NCBI GenBank assembly: GCA_016125275.1
Contig: WGMB01000006.1
Location: 124,001 to 188,000 of the forward strand
From: Acidobacteriota bacterium
GTDB lineage: Bacteria > Acidobacteriota > Terriglobia > Bryobacterales > UBA6623
Reading direction: 5' to 3'
Length of the DNA: 64,000 bases
This document shows positions 8,784-18,579 of this stretch, piece after piece; position 1 is the first letter of the stretch, and each line of letters begins with the position of its first letter. Under the pieces are notes generated by a model. It was not told where the DNA came from, searched no databases, and saw only the letters and a list, made by a program, of their open reading frames with translations. The position numbers and the translations under genes are program-made.

Positions 8784-11375
8784 ATGACCAAACGGTCTCC
8801 CCGCCGCGCTTCCGGAAAATGGGCGATCCGGTCGCGCCTTCTCACCCGCGCGAGCTGGCTCGTGCAGAAACCGCTCGGAAAGGGAGTGCTCGCGGTCGCC
8901 CTGCTGGGCTTGATCGGGGCGGGCGCCGGGTTCAACCACTACTGGTGGAAGTACTCCCGCGTCATCGACAGCAAGCTCGCCGGCGGACCGTTCAACCGAG
9001 CCTCCAAGGTATTGGCGGCGCCGACCCCGGTCTACGTGGGCCAAGATTCCGGCGACGACGAGATTCTGGCGCAGTTGCGCGAAGCCGGCTACTCCGACTC
9101 CCGCCACAACGCCGTCGGCCATTATCTGCGCAAGGAAGGCTCGGTGGAGATCTATCCCGGGCCCTTGTCGTACTTCGCGCAAGAGCCCGCGGTGCTCTAC
9201 TTTGAGGACGGCAAGATCAGCCGGATCGTCTCGCTCAACGACAACGTACCGCAGACGGCCTATGAGCTCGAGCCGCAACTGATCACGCATCTGTTCGACG
9301 ACGAGCGTTCCAAGCGCCGTATTCTGCGCTTCGAGGACTTTCCGCCGCAGCTCGTCAACGCCGTCCTCGCGATCGAGGATCACCGCTTCTACAGCCACTG
9401 GGGCATCGACGTCATCCGTCTGACCAAGGCGATCATTGACGGCGTGGTCTCGTGGGAGCAGCCGCGCGGCACCTCCACGCTGACGCAGCAGTTGGCGCGC
9501 AACTTCTTCTTGACCATCGAGCAGACCTACGAGCGCAAGGTGGCCGAGGCGCTGATCGCCATCCAGCTCGAGCTGCGTCTGACCAAACAGCAGATTTTCG
9601 AGTACTACGCCAACCAGATCTTCATGGGGCGCAGCGGCAGCTTCAACGTGATGGGCATGGGCGAGGCGGCGCGAGCCTACTTCGATAAGGACGTCCGTGA
9701 GCTCACGCTGGCCGAAGCGGCGCTGCTGGCCGGGTTGCCGCAGGGCGCCAGCTACCTGAACCCCTACCGCCATCCGGAACGAGCTCTCAACCGCCGCAGC
9801 CAGGTCCTCTCGGCGATGCTGCGCTGGGGCTACATCGACGAAGAAGCCTTCAAGGAAGCCTCGCAGGAGCCCTTGAAGTTGGCGCGCGGCCACATCGAGT
9901 CCAGCGCCGCGCCCTACTACGTCGATCTGGTGAACGCCCACCTGCAGGAGAAGTTCGACTCCGACGAGCTCGTCACTCAGGACTATTGGGTCTACACCAC
10001 GCTCGACAAGGACCTGCAGCGGGCGGCTGTGGACGCGGTGCGCATCGGCATGCAGGAGGTGGACGCGGCAATCGCCAAGCAGCGCCGCTTCAAGGGAAAG
10101 GAACCGCCCCGGGCGCAGGCCGCCCTGGTGGCGTTGGACCCCTCGACGGGCGAGGTGAAGGCGATCGTCGGCGGACGCGACTACGGCGAAAGCCAGCTCA
10201 ACCGCGTGCTCGCCAAGCGGCAGCCTGGATCGGTGTTCAAACCCTTCGTGTTTGCGGCCGCGCTGGACACGGCGCTCGACGAGGAGCGCCAGCGGCTGGT
10301 CGAGGAAGGCGAGTCGAACCTGTTCAAGGAGATCGGCTGGTCGCTCTACGATCCCGGCCAGGTCTACACCACCGCGAGCCTGGTCGACGATGTGCCCACG
10401 ACGTTCTGGTATGACGGCAAGCCCTACGAGCCCGCCAACCACATGAACAAGATCTACGGCCTGATCAGCTTCCGCTACGCTCTGCGGCGCTCGATCAACA
10501 TCGCCACGGTGAAGGTGGCGGAGATGGCCGGCTACGGCCGCGTGGCTGAGATCGCCAAGCGCGTCGGGCTGGGCGACGGCATTCAGCCGACGCCTTCGAT
10601 GGCGTTGGGCTCCTATGAGGCGACGCCGCTGGAAGTGGCCGGCGCCTACACGGCCCTCGTGAACGGAGGCGTGCGCAAGAAGCCCTCGTTCGTCCGTATG
10701 GTGCGCGACAGCGAAGGACGGACGCTCGAGCGGAGCAAGCCGGAGGAAGTGCAGGCGCTCGACCCGCGCGTGGCCTACCTGGTGACGAACCTGCTCGAAG
10801 ACGTGATGGCGCACGGCACCGGCGTCGGCGCGCGCTACCGCTACAAGTTCAACGAGCCCGCCGCCGGCAAGACCGGCACCGACGACGACGGCTGGTTTGC
10901 CGGATTCACCAGCAACCTGCTTTGCGTGGTGTGGGTGGGTTTTGACGACAACACGGACCTGAGCCTGGAGGGCGCGCACTCGGCGCTGCCCATTTGGGCC
11001 GAGTTCATGAAGCAAGCGCACGCCCTGCGGCCCTACCGCAACCCTAAGCCGTTCGAGGCGCCCGAGGGCGTCATCACGGTGGAGCTCGACCCGGTGACGC
11101 TCGAGCTCGCCACGCCGGCCTGCTCCGAGCGCCAGAGCGAAGTCTTCATCGCCGGCTCGCAGCCCAGCCGTTTCTGCCGTCTGCACGGCGGCGGCGGGGG
11201 AATCACGCTGGCGACCAACGTGGCCGGCTGGGACAGCGCGCCGGTGGTCGGAGATCCGGGCGTGGCCGCCACGGCCGAGGGCGCCGCGGCCGACCCCGCC
11301 GCCGAGAATCCTGAAGACGTCAAGCGCAAGAACGGCTTCTTGAAGCGGATCTTCGGGATTCTCAACAAGAAGTAA
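8784..11375 (+). CDS. bifunctional penicillin-binding protein (PBP1B-like)
   Basis: Class A PBP that polymerises and cross-links peptidoglycan at the cytoplasmic membrane. It is 863 residues. A membrane anchor lies at about 38-55. Residues 80-145 resemble the UB2H domain of PBP1B (LREAGYSD, GSVEIYPGPL). The GT51 domain has EDHRFYSHWGID and RGTSTLTQQLARNFFLT. The transpeptidase domain has the nucleophile motif GSVFKPF (about residue 482), SIN (about 569) and KTG (about 695). A Pro/Ala-rich tail ends with a basic segment. The ATG at 8784 is chosen; an in-frame TTG lies three codons earlier. The gene stands alone between proS and a TPR gene. Confidence 0.93.
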   Translation: MTKRSPRRASGKWAIRSRLLTRASWLVQKPLGKGVLAVALLGLIGAGAGFNHYWWKYSRVIDSKLAGGPFNRASKVLAAPTPVYVGQDSGDDEILAQLREAGYSDSRHNAVGHYLRKEGSVEIYPGPLSYFAQEPAVLYFEDGKISRIVSLNDNVPQTAYELEPQLITHLFDDERSKRRILRFEDFPPQLVNAVLAIEDHRFYSHWGIDVIRLTKAIIDGVVSWEQPRGTSTLTQQLARNFFLTIEQTYERKVAEALIAIQLELRLTKQQIFEYYANQIFMGRSGSFNVMGMGEAARAYFDKDVRELTLAEAALLAGLPQGASYLNPYRHPERALNRRSQVLSAMLRWGYIDEEAFKEASQEPLKLARGHIESSAAPYYVDLVNAHLQEKFDSDELVTQDYWVYTTLDKDLQRAAVDAVRIGMQEVDAAIAKQRRFKGKEPPRAQAALVALDPSTGEVKAIVGGRDYGESQLNRVLAKRQPGSVFKPFVFAAALDTALDEERQRLVEEGESNLFKEIGWSLYDPGQVYTTASLVDDVPTTFWYDGKPYEPANHMNKIYGLISFRYALRRSINIATVKVAEMAGYGRVAEIAKRVGLGDGIQPTPSMALGSYEATPLEVAGAYTALVNGGVRKKPSFVRMVRDSEGRTLERSKPEEVQALDPRVAYLVTNLLEDVMAHGTGVGARYRYKFNEPAAGKTGTDDDGWFAGFTSNLLCVVWVGFDDNTDLSLEGAHSALPIWAEFMKQAHALRPYRNPKPFEAPEGVITVELDPVTLELATPACSERQSEVFIAGSQPSRFCRLHGGGGGITLATNVAGWDSAPVVGDPGVAATAEGAAADPAAENPEDVKRKNGFLKRIFGILNKK

Positions 11376-11540
11376 ACTTCTGCGGGCCGTCCGCTCGGCG
11401 CCGGCTCTCCCGACTTTGCAAATCGCGTCCCCGGGTGTAGGGTGATATTGAACACTCGGAGAGAACGCTCTTCCGCGTCGTTTTCGCAAGGCCTTTCGGG
11501 CCGCGGCCGGCGCGGATCGGGCGAACACACGGAGGGCGTG

Positions 11541-12311
11541 ATGGTTCCCGCGCTGGTTGCCTTATTGCTGTTCCCGCAACTGGTGGATTCGACCGACAAG
11601 GTTGGAGCCCAGGCCGCGGTCGAGGCCGAAATCTCCCACGAGAAGCGCGGCGACATCTACATGGCGCGCAAGATGTACCGCGAGGCCGTGGACGCCTATC
11701 GCGAGGCGCTCGGCGAGCAGCCCCGCAGCGCGCGCCTCTACAACAAGCTCGGCATCTCCTTCCATCACCAGTTGATGTTTGGAGAGGCTCGGCGGCAGTA
11801 CGAGCGGGCCTCGGAGTTGGACCGCAAGTACGCTCAGGCGATCAACAACCTGGGCACCGTCTACTACGCCGAGAAGCGCTACAAGAAGGCGCAGAAGGAA
11901 TACGAGAAGGCGCTCAAGCTGACGCCCAACTCGGCTTCGGTGTACAGCAATCTGGGGACGGCCTTTTTTGCCAGAAACAAGTTCAAGCAGGCCTCCCAGG
12001 CCTATCTGACCGCCCTCGAGCTCGACCCCGAAGTCTTCGAGCACCGCAATCAGGCGGGCACGCTGCTGCAGGAGCGCTCGGTCGAGGACCGCGCCAAGTA
12101 CTACTACTTCATGGCTGAAGCCTACGCGAAGGCGGAGATCTATGACCGGGCGTTGCTGTACCTGCGGCGGGCCTTCGAAGAAGGCTTCAAGGACGCCGGC
12201 AAGGTCCTGGGCGAGTCCGCCTTCGAGCCCCTGCACGGGGTGGTCGAGTTCCGCATGTTGGTGGACCCGGAAGGGAAGATCCTGCCGCCGCCCCAGCAGG
12301 CGAGCAACTGA
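11541..12311 (+). CDS. TPR-repeat secreted protein
   Basis: A 256-residue protein with a short hydrophobic N-terminus (MVPALVALLLFPQLV) that may be a signal sequence. At least four tetratricopeptide repeats follow, for example AQAINNLGTVYYAEKRYKKA and ASVYSNLGTAFFARNKFKQA. TPR arrays mediate protein-protein contacts; no catalytic motif is visible. The start is set by the strong GGAGG six bases before the ATG at 11541. TTGCAA, 16 bases, then TAGGGT near 11415-11442 is a candidate promoter. The gene follows the PBP by 165 bases, so a role in envelope assembly is only a guess. Confidence 0.85.
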   Translation: MVPALVALLLFPQLVDSTDKVGAQAAVEAEISHEKRGDIYMARKMYREAVDAYREALGEQPRSARLYNKLGISFHHQLMFGEARRQYERASELDRKYAQAINNLGTVYYAEKRYKKAQKEYEKALKLTPNSASVYSNLGTAFFARNKFKQASQAYLTALELDPEVFEHRNQAGTLLQERSVEDRAKYYYFMAEAYAKAEIYDRALLYLRRAFEEGFKDAGKVLGESAFEPLHGVVEFRMLVDPEGKILPPPQQASN

Positions 12312-12378
12312 CGGCGGGGCCTCTCCGCCCTGACGGTCGCGCGTGGCGTGCTAGAGTCCGACTTTGGGTTCGGGTTCC

Positions 12379-14424
12379 ATGCCTCGCCTCTCCCTACTCC
12401 TCCTGCTGGCCGCCTTCGGCTTCGGCGTCGCCGCCCGCGGATACATCCGCAATGAGCGCACCGCCGGAGTCCCCTACTTCCAACGCGATCCGGCCCAAGT
12501 CTCCTATCTCGTCTACTCCGGGACGGTCGCGGGCTTGCGCAACAAGGACGGCGAGCTGATCATCACGCCGGACAGCAGCCCGACCGCGGCCATCGCCGCC
12601 GCCATGGAGCGCTGGAACCGCGTTCCCGGCTCCGCGCTGCGGTTCTCCGCCCCGCTGCCGACCGACGACGGCGCGTCTCGCATCGATCAGCTCAACCTCG
12701 TCACTTTTGCCGACGACGCCTTCAACCGAGCGCTCGTCGGCGGGGCCATTGCCGTCACGCGGCTGAGCTCCGATCCCGACGGCGGCTTGACCGATACCGA
12801 CGTCATCTTCAACCCCGCTCTGCCGTTCTCCACGACGCAGGCGGCCAACACCTTCGACATCGAAGGGACTCTGGCGCACGAGCTGGGCCACGCGATCGGG
12901 CTCGATCACGCCGGGCCGGTCACCTCCACGATGTTCGCCACCGCCGTGCGCGGCTCGCGTCGACTGCGGACGCTCACCGAGGACGACCGAGCCTTCGTCC
13001 GCGAAGTCTATCCGGGGCCGGACCTCGAGCCGACCGGTGCCCTCTCCGGCGTCGTCTCCGACACGACCGGCGCGCTCGTCGGCGGGGCCCTGATCACAGC
13101 GATCGACGTGCGCCGGAACCTGCTCGTGGGAACGATCGCCGACAATACCGGCGCCTTTCGGCTTGCGGCGTTGCCGCCCGGCGAGTACGCCCTGACGGCC
13201 GAGCCCTTGGACGGCCCGGCCACGGTGCAGCAGCTCGGCTTTTCGCGCCGGGGCGCCGACGAGACCTTCCGTTCGGTGGTCGCGGGCGGTCCGCAGACGC
13301 CGGCGATGACAGCCGTTACGGCGGGCGCGACCGCCATGCAGGATCTGGTTTCCGACGCTGGCGAGGCGTCTCTCAACATCTTGGGGCTGGCGACGCCCGA
13401 GCCCTCCGGCGAGGTCGTGACGCGCGCCGGGATCGTCGTGCAGCGCGGCCGGCAGTACGCCGTGCAGATGCACGGACCCGGGCTGCAGAAGAACGAGGTC
13501 ACCGAGGATTCGCTCTTCTTCTTGGGCTCCGGCGTCAGCGTCATGCCGGACAGCTTCTCGCGCGATACGGTCTCGGTTGGGGGCGTCACCTATCCCCGCC
13601 TGCGCTTTCAGATCGCCGTCGCCGCCGATGCGCCCTTCGGCAGCGTCACGCCCGGCGTGGCTACCGCGACGGACGTCGCCTTCCTGAGCGCCGGCATCGA
13701 GATCGAGCCGGACACCCCTACGCCGACATTTTCGGCCGACGGCGTCGTCAACGCCGCGAGCTTCGCCGGCGGGCCCATCGCTCCCGGGGCCATCGTCTCG
13801 ATCTTCGGCTCGAACCTGGGGCCGTCCACGCCGGCGCTGGGTGCGTTTGACACTGTGAACGGCGCGCTCCGCTCCGAGCTGGAGGAGACCGCCGTGTTCT
13901 TCCAGGAGACGCCTGCGCCGCTGTTCTACGCCGATTCCGGGCAGATCAACGCCCAGGTCCCGGCGACCCTCACCCCCGGCAACTCGGCGCTGGTCCGGAT
14001 CGTCCGGCAAGGGGTTTCGAGCGCGCCGGCGGTGGTCTCGGTGGCCGGCGAGTCCCCGGGCCTGTTCACTCTGGACGGGCGGCGGGCGGCGGCGCTCAAT
14101 CAAGACGGATCGCTCAACACGTTGGAATCGCCGGCGGCTGCCGGAACCGTGGTCACGCTCTACGCCACCGGCCAGGGGGCGGTGGAACCTGTCGTCGCCA
14201 CGGGCATGCCGGCGGGCGTGGACCCGCTGAGCCGGGCGGACGGCGTGGAGGTCCTGGTCGACGGCCGTTCGGCGGAGATCCTGTTTGCCGGGTTGGCGCC
14301 GGGATTCGTCGGCCTGCTCCAGGTCAACGTGCGACTCCCGGCGGATGTTCCGGCCGGCGAACGCTCGCTCGAGCTGCGCATCCGGGGCGCGCAGGCGGCC
14401 GAGGCTACGCTGGCCGTGCGGTAG
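12379..14424 (+). CDS. secreted matrixin-like metalloprotease with Solibacter C-terminal domain
   Basis: A 681-residue exported protein. The signal peptide is at residues 1-20. A zinc metalloprotease domain carries HELGHAIGLDH at about 165-175, the HExxHxxGxxH signature of M10/M12 metzincins; its Met-turn is probably STMFATAV. A carboxypeptidase-regulatory-like beta domain follows from about 219 (LSGVVSDTTGALVGGA). The last 225 residues begin GVVNAASFAGGPIAPGAIVS and match the Solibacter C-terminal domain (TIGR03437), found mainly in Acidobacteriota. Substrates are unknown; extracellular protein degradation or surface display is likely. TAGAGT at 12352-12357 is a candidate -10. It converges with the next gene, with 6 bases between stops. 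Confidence 0.87.
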   Translation: MPRLSLLLLLAAFGFGVAARGYIRNERTAGVPYFQRDPAQVSYLVYSGTVAGLRNKDGELIITPDSSPTAAIAAAMERWNRVPGSALRFSAPLPTDDGASRIDQLNLVTFADDAFNRALVGGAIAVTRLSSDPDGGLTDTDVIFNPALPFSTTQAANTFDIEGTLAHELGHAIGLDHAGPVTSTMFATAVRGSRRLRTLTEDDRAFVREVYPGPDLEPTGALSGVVSDTTGALVGGALITAIDVRRNLLVGTIADNTGAFRLAALPPGEYALTAEPLDGPATVQQLGFSRRGADETFRSVVAGGPQTPAMTAVTAGATAMQDLVSDAGEASLNILGLATPEPSGEVVTRAGIVVQRGRQYAVQMHGPGLQKNEVTEDSLFFLGSGVSVMPDSFSRDTVSVGGVTYPRLRFQIAVAADAPFGSVTPGVATATDVAFLSAGIEIEPDTPTPTFSADGVVNAASFAGGPIAPGAIVSIFGSNLGPSTPALGAFDTVNGALRSELEETAVFFQETPAPLFYADSGQINAQVPATLTPGNSALVRIVRQGVSSAPAVVSVAGESPGLFTLDGRRAAALNQDGSLNTLESPAAAGTVVTLYATGQGAVEPVVATGMPAGVDPLSRADGVEVLVDGRSAEILFAGLAPGFVGLLQVNVRLPADVPAGERSLELRIRGAQAAEATLAVR

Positions 14425-14430
14425 CGGCCT

Positions 14431-15885
14431 CTAGCGGCGTCGGTAGAGTGTCATCTCCGGCCGCAGGGTTCTCCAGTCGAGCGGGGCTCCCGCTTCGCCG
14501 AGCGTGGTCCACAGCCACAGCGGCCGGGCCCGAAAGACGGCGATGCGGTCGTAGTCGCGCTCCAGGATGGTGAGGTTGGCGGGTGAGGCGGGCTCGGGGC
14601 TCGCGTCGGAGGTGACGGCCCAATCCGGGGGCGCGGCGCTCAGGTCGCCGTGGAACAGATCCGGCCCCGGGGGATAGGTCGAAGGATTTAGCGGCGGAAC
14701 CTCGGGCTCCGGCAGAGAAACGGTCTGCCCCGGCCGGGCCGCCTGCCGCAGTACGGATAGAGCCAGGTTGGCGGGATGTGGGGCCAGACGCGCCTCCACC
14801 AGCCGCAGAGCCGTCAGGCCGGCGACCAGGAGGGCCGTCGCCCCGGCCCAGCGCCGGTAGGGGACGGGCAGGGAAGCCAAGCCGCAGCCGGCCGCCACGG
14901 CGCCGAGGGGCAGAATCGGCGTCAGCGATTGGAGGAAGGGTCCCTGGGCGATCAAGGGAACCAGGAAGCCCCCCGCCAGCGCTGCAGCGACCATCGTCCC
15001 CGCCGGGTCGCGGTCACGGAGCCACGCCCACAGCCTCCAAAGCGCCAACCCCGCGGCCGGAATCCCCAAGCCGAAGCGCGCGAAGTCGCCAAGCGATCGC
15101 AGCAGCAGAAGGGGGCCGTCGGCTGCCGGTTGCCAGGCCGAAGCCGCCTCCCGCCACACGCTCGTGGGATCGGTCAGCAGCAGAGGGGTTCCGATCACGA
15201 AGCCCAGAGTCGCGGCAGCCAGCATCTCCGCCGCGGCGCGGCGTCCGCGTCCGCGAGCCGCCGCTGCCAGCAGACCTGCCATCTGCAGGACCAGAGAGGC
15301 TTCGACGGCGCAGGCCAACCCGGCCAAGAGCCCCAGCCGACGCATGCGCCGATCCAAGGCTGCCCAGCAAGAGGCGATTGCCAGCAGGGCGGCGGCGGAG
15401 TCCGGGCGAATCTGGCAAGCTTGCAGAACCAGGCCCGGCGCCATGGCGGCCAATGCCGCCGCCCAGAGTCCGGCGGCCACGCCGCCCAGCCGCAGCCCCA
15501 GCAGAAAGACCAGGAAGACCGCCCCGAGGTCGAGGATCGCCGAAAGGAGGCGACCTGCCAGGTAGACGCGCTGAAAGGCGCCGGGGCGCATCTCCAGAAA
15601 TCCGTCGCGCCAGTCTGCGTCGAGGTATCCGGCCGCATGGGCGATCTCCAACGCCGCCAGCGTCAGCCCCTCATGCAGGCTGCCCCACTCTCCCTCAGCG
15701 CGCAGCCGAGCGGCGGCGAACAGCGCGTCGTCCTCTTCGAGGGAATAGGAAGAGCGGAACCCGGACGCGGCGGTCTCGGCGTCAGTCGGCGGAAGGCCCC
15801 AATCCAGCCCCACGCAGCGCAACAGCAACGCCGTCGTCAGGATGGCCCAGAGCGCGAAGAGCTGGCGCGCGCTGAGCTCACCCAC
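14431..15885 (-). CDS. polytopic membrane protein, GT39/ArnT-like
   Basis: A 484-residue integral membrane protein with roughly ten hydrophobic segments. The first is followed by LRCVGLDWGLPPTDA, which resembles the N-terminal signature of GT39/ArnT-type lipid-linked sugar transferases. The usual periplasmic acidic pair may be represented by LEEDD near residue 48. The C-terminal third is soluble and Pro-rich. Donor and acceptor are unknown. The start is a GTG at 15885 with GGAGAG five bases upstream; an ATG slightly earlier is out of frame. It lies 17 bases after the murJ-like stop, so the two genes probably form an envelope-glycan unit. Confidence 0.7.
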   Translation of the reverse strand: MGELSARQLFALWAILTTALLLRCVGLDWGLPPTDAETAASGFRSSYSLEEDDALFAAARLRAEGEWGSLHEGLTLAALEIAHAAGYLDADWRDGFLEMRPGAFQRVYLAGRLLSAILDLGAVFLVFLLGLRLGGVAAGLWAAALAAMAPGLVLQACQIRPDSAAALLAIASCWAALDRRMRRLGLLAGLACAVEASLVLQMAGLLAAAARGRGRRAAAEMLAAATLGFVIGTPLLLTDPTSVWREAASAWQPAADGPLLLLRSLGDFARFGLGIPAAGLALWRLWAWLRDRDPAGTMVAAALAGGFLVPLIAQGPFLQSLTPILPLGAVAAGCGLASLPVPYRRWAGATALLVAGLTALRLVEARLAPHPANLALSVLRQAARPGQTVSLPEPEVPPLNPSTYPPGPDLFHGDLSAAPPDWAVTSDASPEPASPANLTILERDYDRIAVFRARPLWLWTTLGEAGAPLDWRTLRPEMTLYRRR

Positions 15886-15902
15886 CGGCGCTCTCCATCG
15901 CC

Positions 15903-17225
15903 CTAGCCCTCTTCGGCGAGCTTGCGTACATGGGAAACGATCACCGCGGCGCCCACGGCAAAGCCCGCCGCGGCGCCGGCTCCGATCAGCGCCGGCTCCA
16001 CGCTTGGCAGCAGGGCGCACACCGCCGCGTTGATGCCCAGCGCCAGCAGCGCCGCGACCATCGGCGCGCGGTAGACGCCCATGCCGAACAGTGTGCGTGA
16101 GAGCAGATCCACCACGCCGCGGCCCACGATCACCGGCATGTAGCCGAGCACGACCGCCGCCACAGCGGCCGTCGAGGCCGCGCCGAACTGCCCGCGCTCG
16201 AACAGGATCTCGACCAAGGGTTCGCGAAAGACCATCAGCACGACCATCATGACCGCGCAGACCCCGGCCGTGAGCAGAGCGGCCCGCTGCATGGCGCGGG
16301 CCGCGCTGCGGCGTTCTCCGGGCGAGGCCTGCAGGGCGGCGATCTCCGGCAGCAGCGACTGCGACAAGGGAACCACCAGCAGCGCCAGCGGCACCCGAAA
16401 CAGCTTGAAGCCGTAGTCGAACGCCGCCGTCATGCCGGGCCCGAACGTCGAAGCGTAGGCGCGCGAGACCGCCGTGGTCAGCTCCATCGCCAGCGCCTGG
16501 CCCAGGATCGGCGCCGGACCGGACAGCAAGGACCACAGCTCGATGCCGGGCGTCTGGGGCGGCTTCTCGCGGCTTTCCGGCAGGCGCCGGGCATAGAGGA
16601 AGGCCCACAGCAGTTGCAGCCAGGAGCCCGCCACGTAGCCGACCGCGAAGCCGTAGACCCCCAGCCGGTCATGCAGCAGCAGGGCGCCGACGATCGTCGC
16701 CACGTTCACCGTAGCGTTGTGCAGGGACGGGATCACGAATCGACGCCGGCTGTACAGCAGCGCCGAATACGCGAAGCTGCAACCGACCGCCGCCGGCGCG
16801 AGCCCGGCCACCCGCAGCAGGCCTGCGCTCAGCCGGGCCGTCTCCGGGTCGAGGCCCGGTGCGAACAGCAGCACGATCGGGTTGGCGAAGATCAGAAACG
16901 CCAGCGAAGAGCCGACCGCCAGCCGTACGACGGGCCACAGGATCTCCTGGAAGGAGCGGCCGCCCATCGCCCCCGAAGGCGTCAGCCGCGGCGTGAAGCC
17001 GAAGATGACGGCCAGCGCCAGGACGCTCCACCACAGCTCGATCGGCGCCATGGCAGCCGTGAAGGCGTCCGCCTCCGGGCCCGTCCCCATCAGATAGCCC
17101 ACGGTCGCCTGGCGCAAAAAGCCCGCCAATTGGGCGGCGGCCAGACCCACGGCGACGATCAGGCCGCCTTGCAGGACCCGCTTGCGTGAGATCGAGGGAA
17201 CTTGAGGGTCTGCCTCGGACGACAT
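15903..17225 (-). CDS. MurJ/MviN-like lipid flippase
   Basis: A 440-residue polytopic membrane protein of the MOP exporter superfamily. The N-terminal helices read AAQLAGFLRQATVGYLMGTG and PEADAFTAAMAPIELWW, typical of MurJ/MviN lipid II flippases. FERGQFGAAST near residue 340 matches the MurJ motif FERGxF. It is shorter than classic MurJ (about 510), so it may carry another undecaprenyl-linked glycan. Transport of a lipid-linked glycan to the periplasm fits the membrane glycosyltransferase gene directly downstream. I saw no second murJ copy here for comparison. Confidence 0.82.
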   Translation of the reverse strand: MSSEADPQVPSISRKRVLQGGLIVAVGLAAAQLAGFLRQATVGYLMGTGPEADAFTAAMAPIELWWSVLALAVIFGFTPRLTPSGAMGGRSFQEILWPVVRLAVGSSLAFLIFANPIVLLFAPGLDPETARLSAGLLRVAGLAPAAVGCSFAYSALLYSRRRFVIPSLHNATVNVATIVGALLLHDRLGVYGFAVGYVAGSWLQLLWAFLYARRLPESREKPPQTPGIELWSLLSGPAPILGQALAMELTTAVSRAYASTFGPGMTAAFDYGFKLFRVPLALLVVPLSQSLLPEIAALQASPGERRSAARAMQRAALLTAGVCAVMMVVLMVFREPLVEILFERGQFGAASTAAVAAVVLGYMPVIVGRGVVDLLSRTLFGMGVYRAPMVAALLALGINAAVCALLPSVEPALIGAGAAAGFAVGAAVIVSHVRKLAEEG

Positions 17226-17302
17226 GAGAAGACGGCAAAGCCGGTCACAACGCCCGGGCGGGGGAGCGTCGCACCCATTCTACCCGCGAGCCCGGCCGGC
17301 GG

Positions 17303-17767
17303 CTACTTCGCGTGAACCTTGACGATTAGGTAAGTAAGCTTCTCCCCGCTCGCCAGCACGATCTGGTGCGGCAGCTTGGGAGGGATGTTGACGACGTCGC
17401 CTGGGGCCAACTTGCGGGTGGAGGCGCCCTTGAGCGAGGCGCCGCGAATCTCACCGGGCTCGGTGGTCTTGGCGTCCACCACCTCGCCGCCGTAATGCAA
17501 CGTGCCCGTGCCCGATTGCACCACGTAGAAGTCCGTCTGGTTGTCGTGCACCTCGGCCGGTCCGTCGTCCTCGCGGTAGACCACCAGCACGTAGTGGCTG
17601 CCGAAGTCGGCCAGCCGCTCCAGGGCGTAGTGCTGTTCGTTGAGCTTGGGCGCAAGCTCCTTGGAGTAGGATTTGAGCTCCTTGGAGGGCCAGACGGTCA
17701 CCTCTTCGGCCGAGAGGGTCGTGGCCAACAGCAGCAACGGCAGGGAAGCAACGGCGAGAATGCGCAT
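17303..17767 (-). CDS. secreted cupin-domain protein
   Basis: A 154-residue protein with a signal peptide (residues 1-20, ending LSAEE) and a single cupin barrel. The metal-site remnants are EVHDNQTDFYVVQSGTGTLHYGG and PGDVVNIPPKLPHQIVL, with His, Glu and a second His in the normal order. Small secreted cupins can be isomerases, dioxygenases or sugar-binding proteins; the sequence does not tell which. The ATG at 17767 is supported by TACAAT at 17781-17776, only 8 bases upstream, so the message is nearly leaderless. The gene stands in the same direction as its neighbours. Confidence 0.85.
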   Translation of the reverse strand: MRILAVASLPLLLLATTLSAEEVTVWPSKELKSYSKELAPKLNEQHYALERLADFGSHYVLVVYREDDGPAEVHDNQTDFYVVQSGTGTLHYGGEVVDAKTTEPGEIRGASLKGASTRKLAPGDVVNIPPKLPHQIVLASGEKLTYLIVKVHAK

Positions 17768-17775
17768 CGCCCGCG

Positions 17776-17781
17776 ATTGTA
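17776..17781 (-). promoter_or_regulatory. -10 element of the cupin gene
   Basis: TACAATCGCG on the minus strand, with the hexamer ending 8 bases before the ATG. It predicts a leader of about two nucleotides. Confidence 0.5.
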
Positions 17782-17802
17782 CTGCGGCAAGGCGGGCCGG
17801 GG

Positions 17803-18567
17803 CTACTCGCCGGAGCTTTCCGGGCGTCGGACGCGGCCGACGATGTCGCTCCAATGCGGGAATGCGGAGAGCCCCTCGGGCGCGTCGAAAGGCTCCTCGA
17901 CTTCCAGCAGACCGTTGCCCTCGAGAGGTTTGTCGAGTTTGATGTGGAAGCGGCCCAGCAGACGGCCGGTTCCGTTGTCCTCGCCGCGCTCCAGCACCAG
18001 CACCTCGTAGTCGCCCGCGGGGGCCGGCGCCATCTCATGGTTCGTGAGCGCGGCCCGGATGCGCACCTCGGCATTGGCGTCCCGCCAAGCCCGCAGCCCG
18101 GAAACTTCCAAGCCGCCCGCTTCGGGAATCGTGACGGCGGCCTCCGCCGAGTCGCCGCCCGCGAGCTCGTCACGCCACTGGCTGAACAGCTCCGGGCTGC
18201 TCATGTAGACGGCGACGCCGGCCGAAGCCAGCACCAGGAACAGGAACAGCAACAACTGCGATGGGCTCAGCGAGAGTGCGTGCTCCGGAGCAGGCGGCCG
18301 GACCGGCGGAGCGGGGATAACCGGCGCCCGCGGGCTCAGCGGCTCCATTCTCGGAGCCTCCACTCTCGGGGCGGCCACAGCCGGCGCCGCTTCGACTTGC
18401 GGGGTTAGGAGGGGCCGCGGAGCGATCTCCGGTTCCGGCTTCAGCTTGGGGCTGCCGCTGGCCGACCCGAAGGCCGTCTCTCCTGCATCCGCCGGCTCGC
18501 AATACGGACAGTGCGTGTGCGAGACGTCAACATCCTTCCCGCAGCGCTGGCAGACCCAGGTAAACAT
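17803..18567 (-). CDS. zinc-ribbon, single-pass membrane protein of unknown function
   Basis: A 254-residue protein built from an N-terminal zinc ribbon (CQRCGKDVDVSHTHCPYC, residues 6-23), a long Pro/Ala-rich linker, one transmembrane helix at about 105-124 (LLLFLFLVLASAGVAVYM) and a C-terminal globular domain of about 110 residues. That domain resembles a beta-sandwich (VRIRAALTNHEMAP, YEVLVLERGED). The layout suggests a cytosolic metal-binding head with an extracytoplasmic sensor or binding domain. I do not recognise the C-terminal family. The -10 TAGAAT at 18585-18580 lies 12 bases before the ATG. Confidence 0.75.
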   Translation of the reverse strand: MFTWVCQRCGKDVDVSHTHCPYCEPADAGETAFGSASGSPKLKPEPEIAPRPLLTPQVEAAPAVAAPRVEAPRMEPLSPRAPVIPAPPVRPPAPEHALSLSPSQLLLFLFLVLASAGVAVYMSSPELFSQWRDELAGGDSAEAAVTIPEAGGLEVSGLRAWRDANAEVRIRAALTNHEMAPAPAGDYEVLVLERGEDNGTGRLLGRFHIKLDKPLEGNGLLEVEEPFDAPEGLSAFPHWSDIVGRVRRPESSGE

Positions 18568-18579
18568 GCCTGAGCCCGA

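Noticed and set aside
11475-11520. GGCC-TTTCG-GGCC as a terminator after the penicillin-binding protein gene
   Set aside because: The stem has only four pairs, has no T tract and lies inside the leader of the downstream TPR gene.
8727-11528. A 933-codon open frame antisense to the penicillin-binding protein gene
   Set aside because: The opposite strand carries all three PBP active-site motifs; the antisense product has low-complexity His/Arg/Gly/Val sequence.
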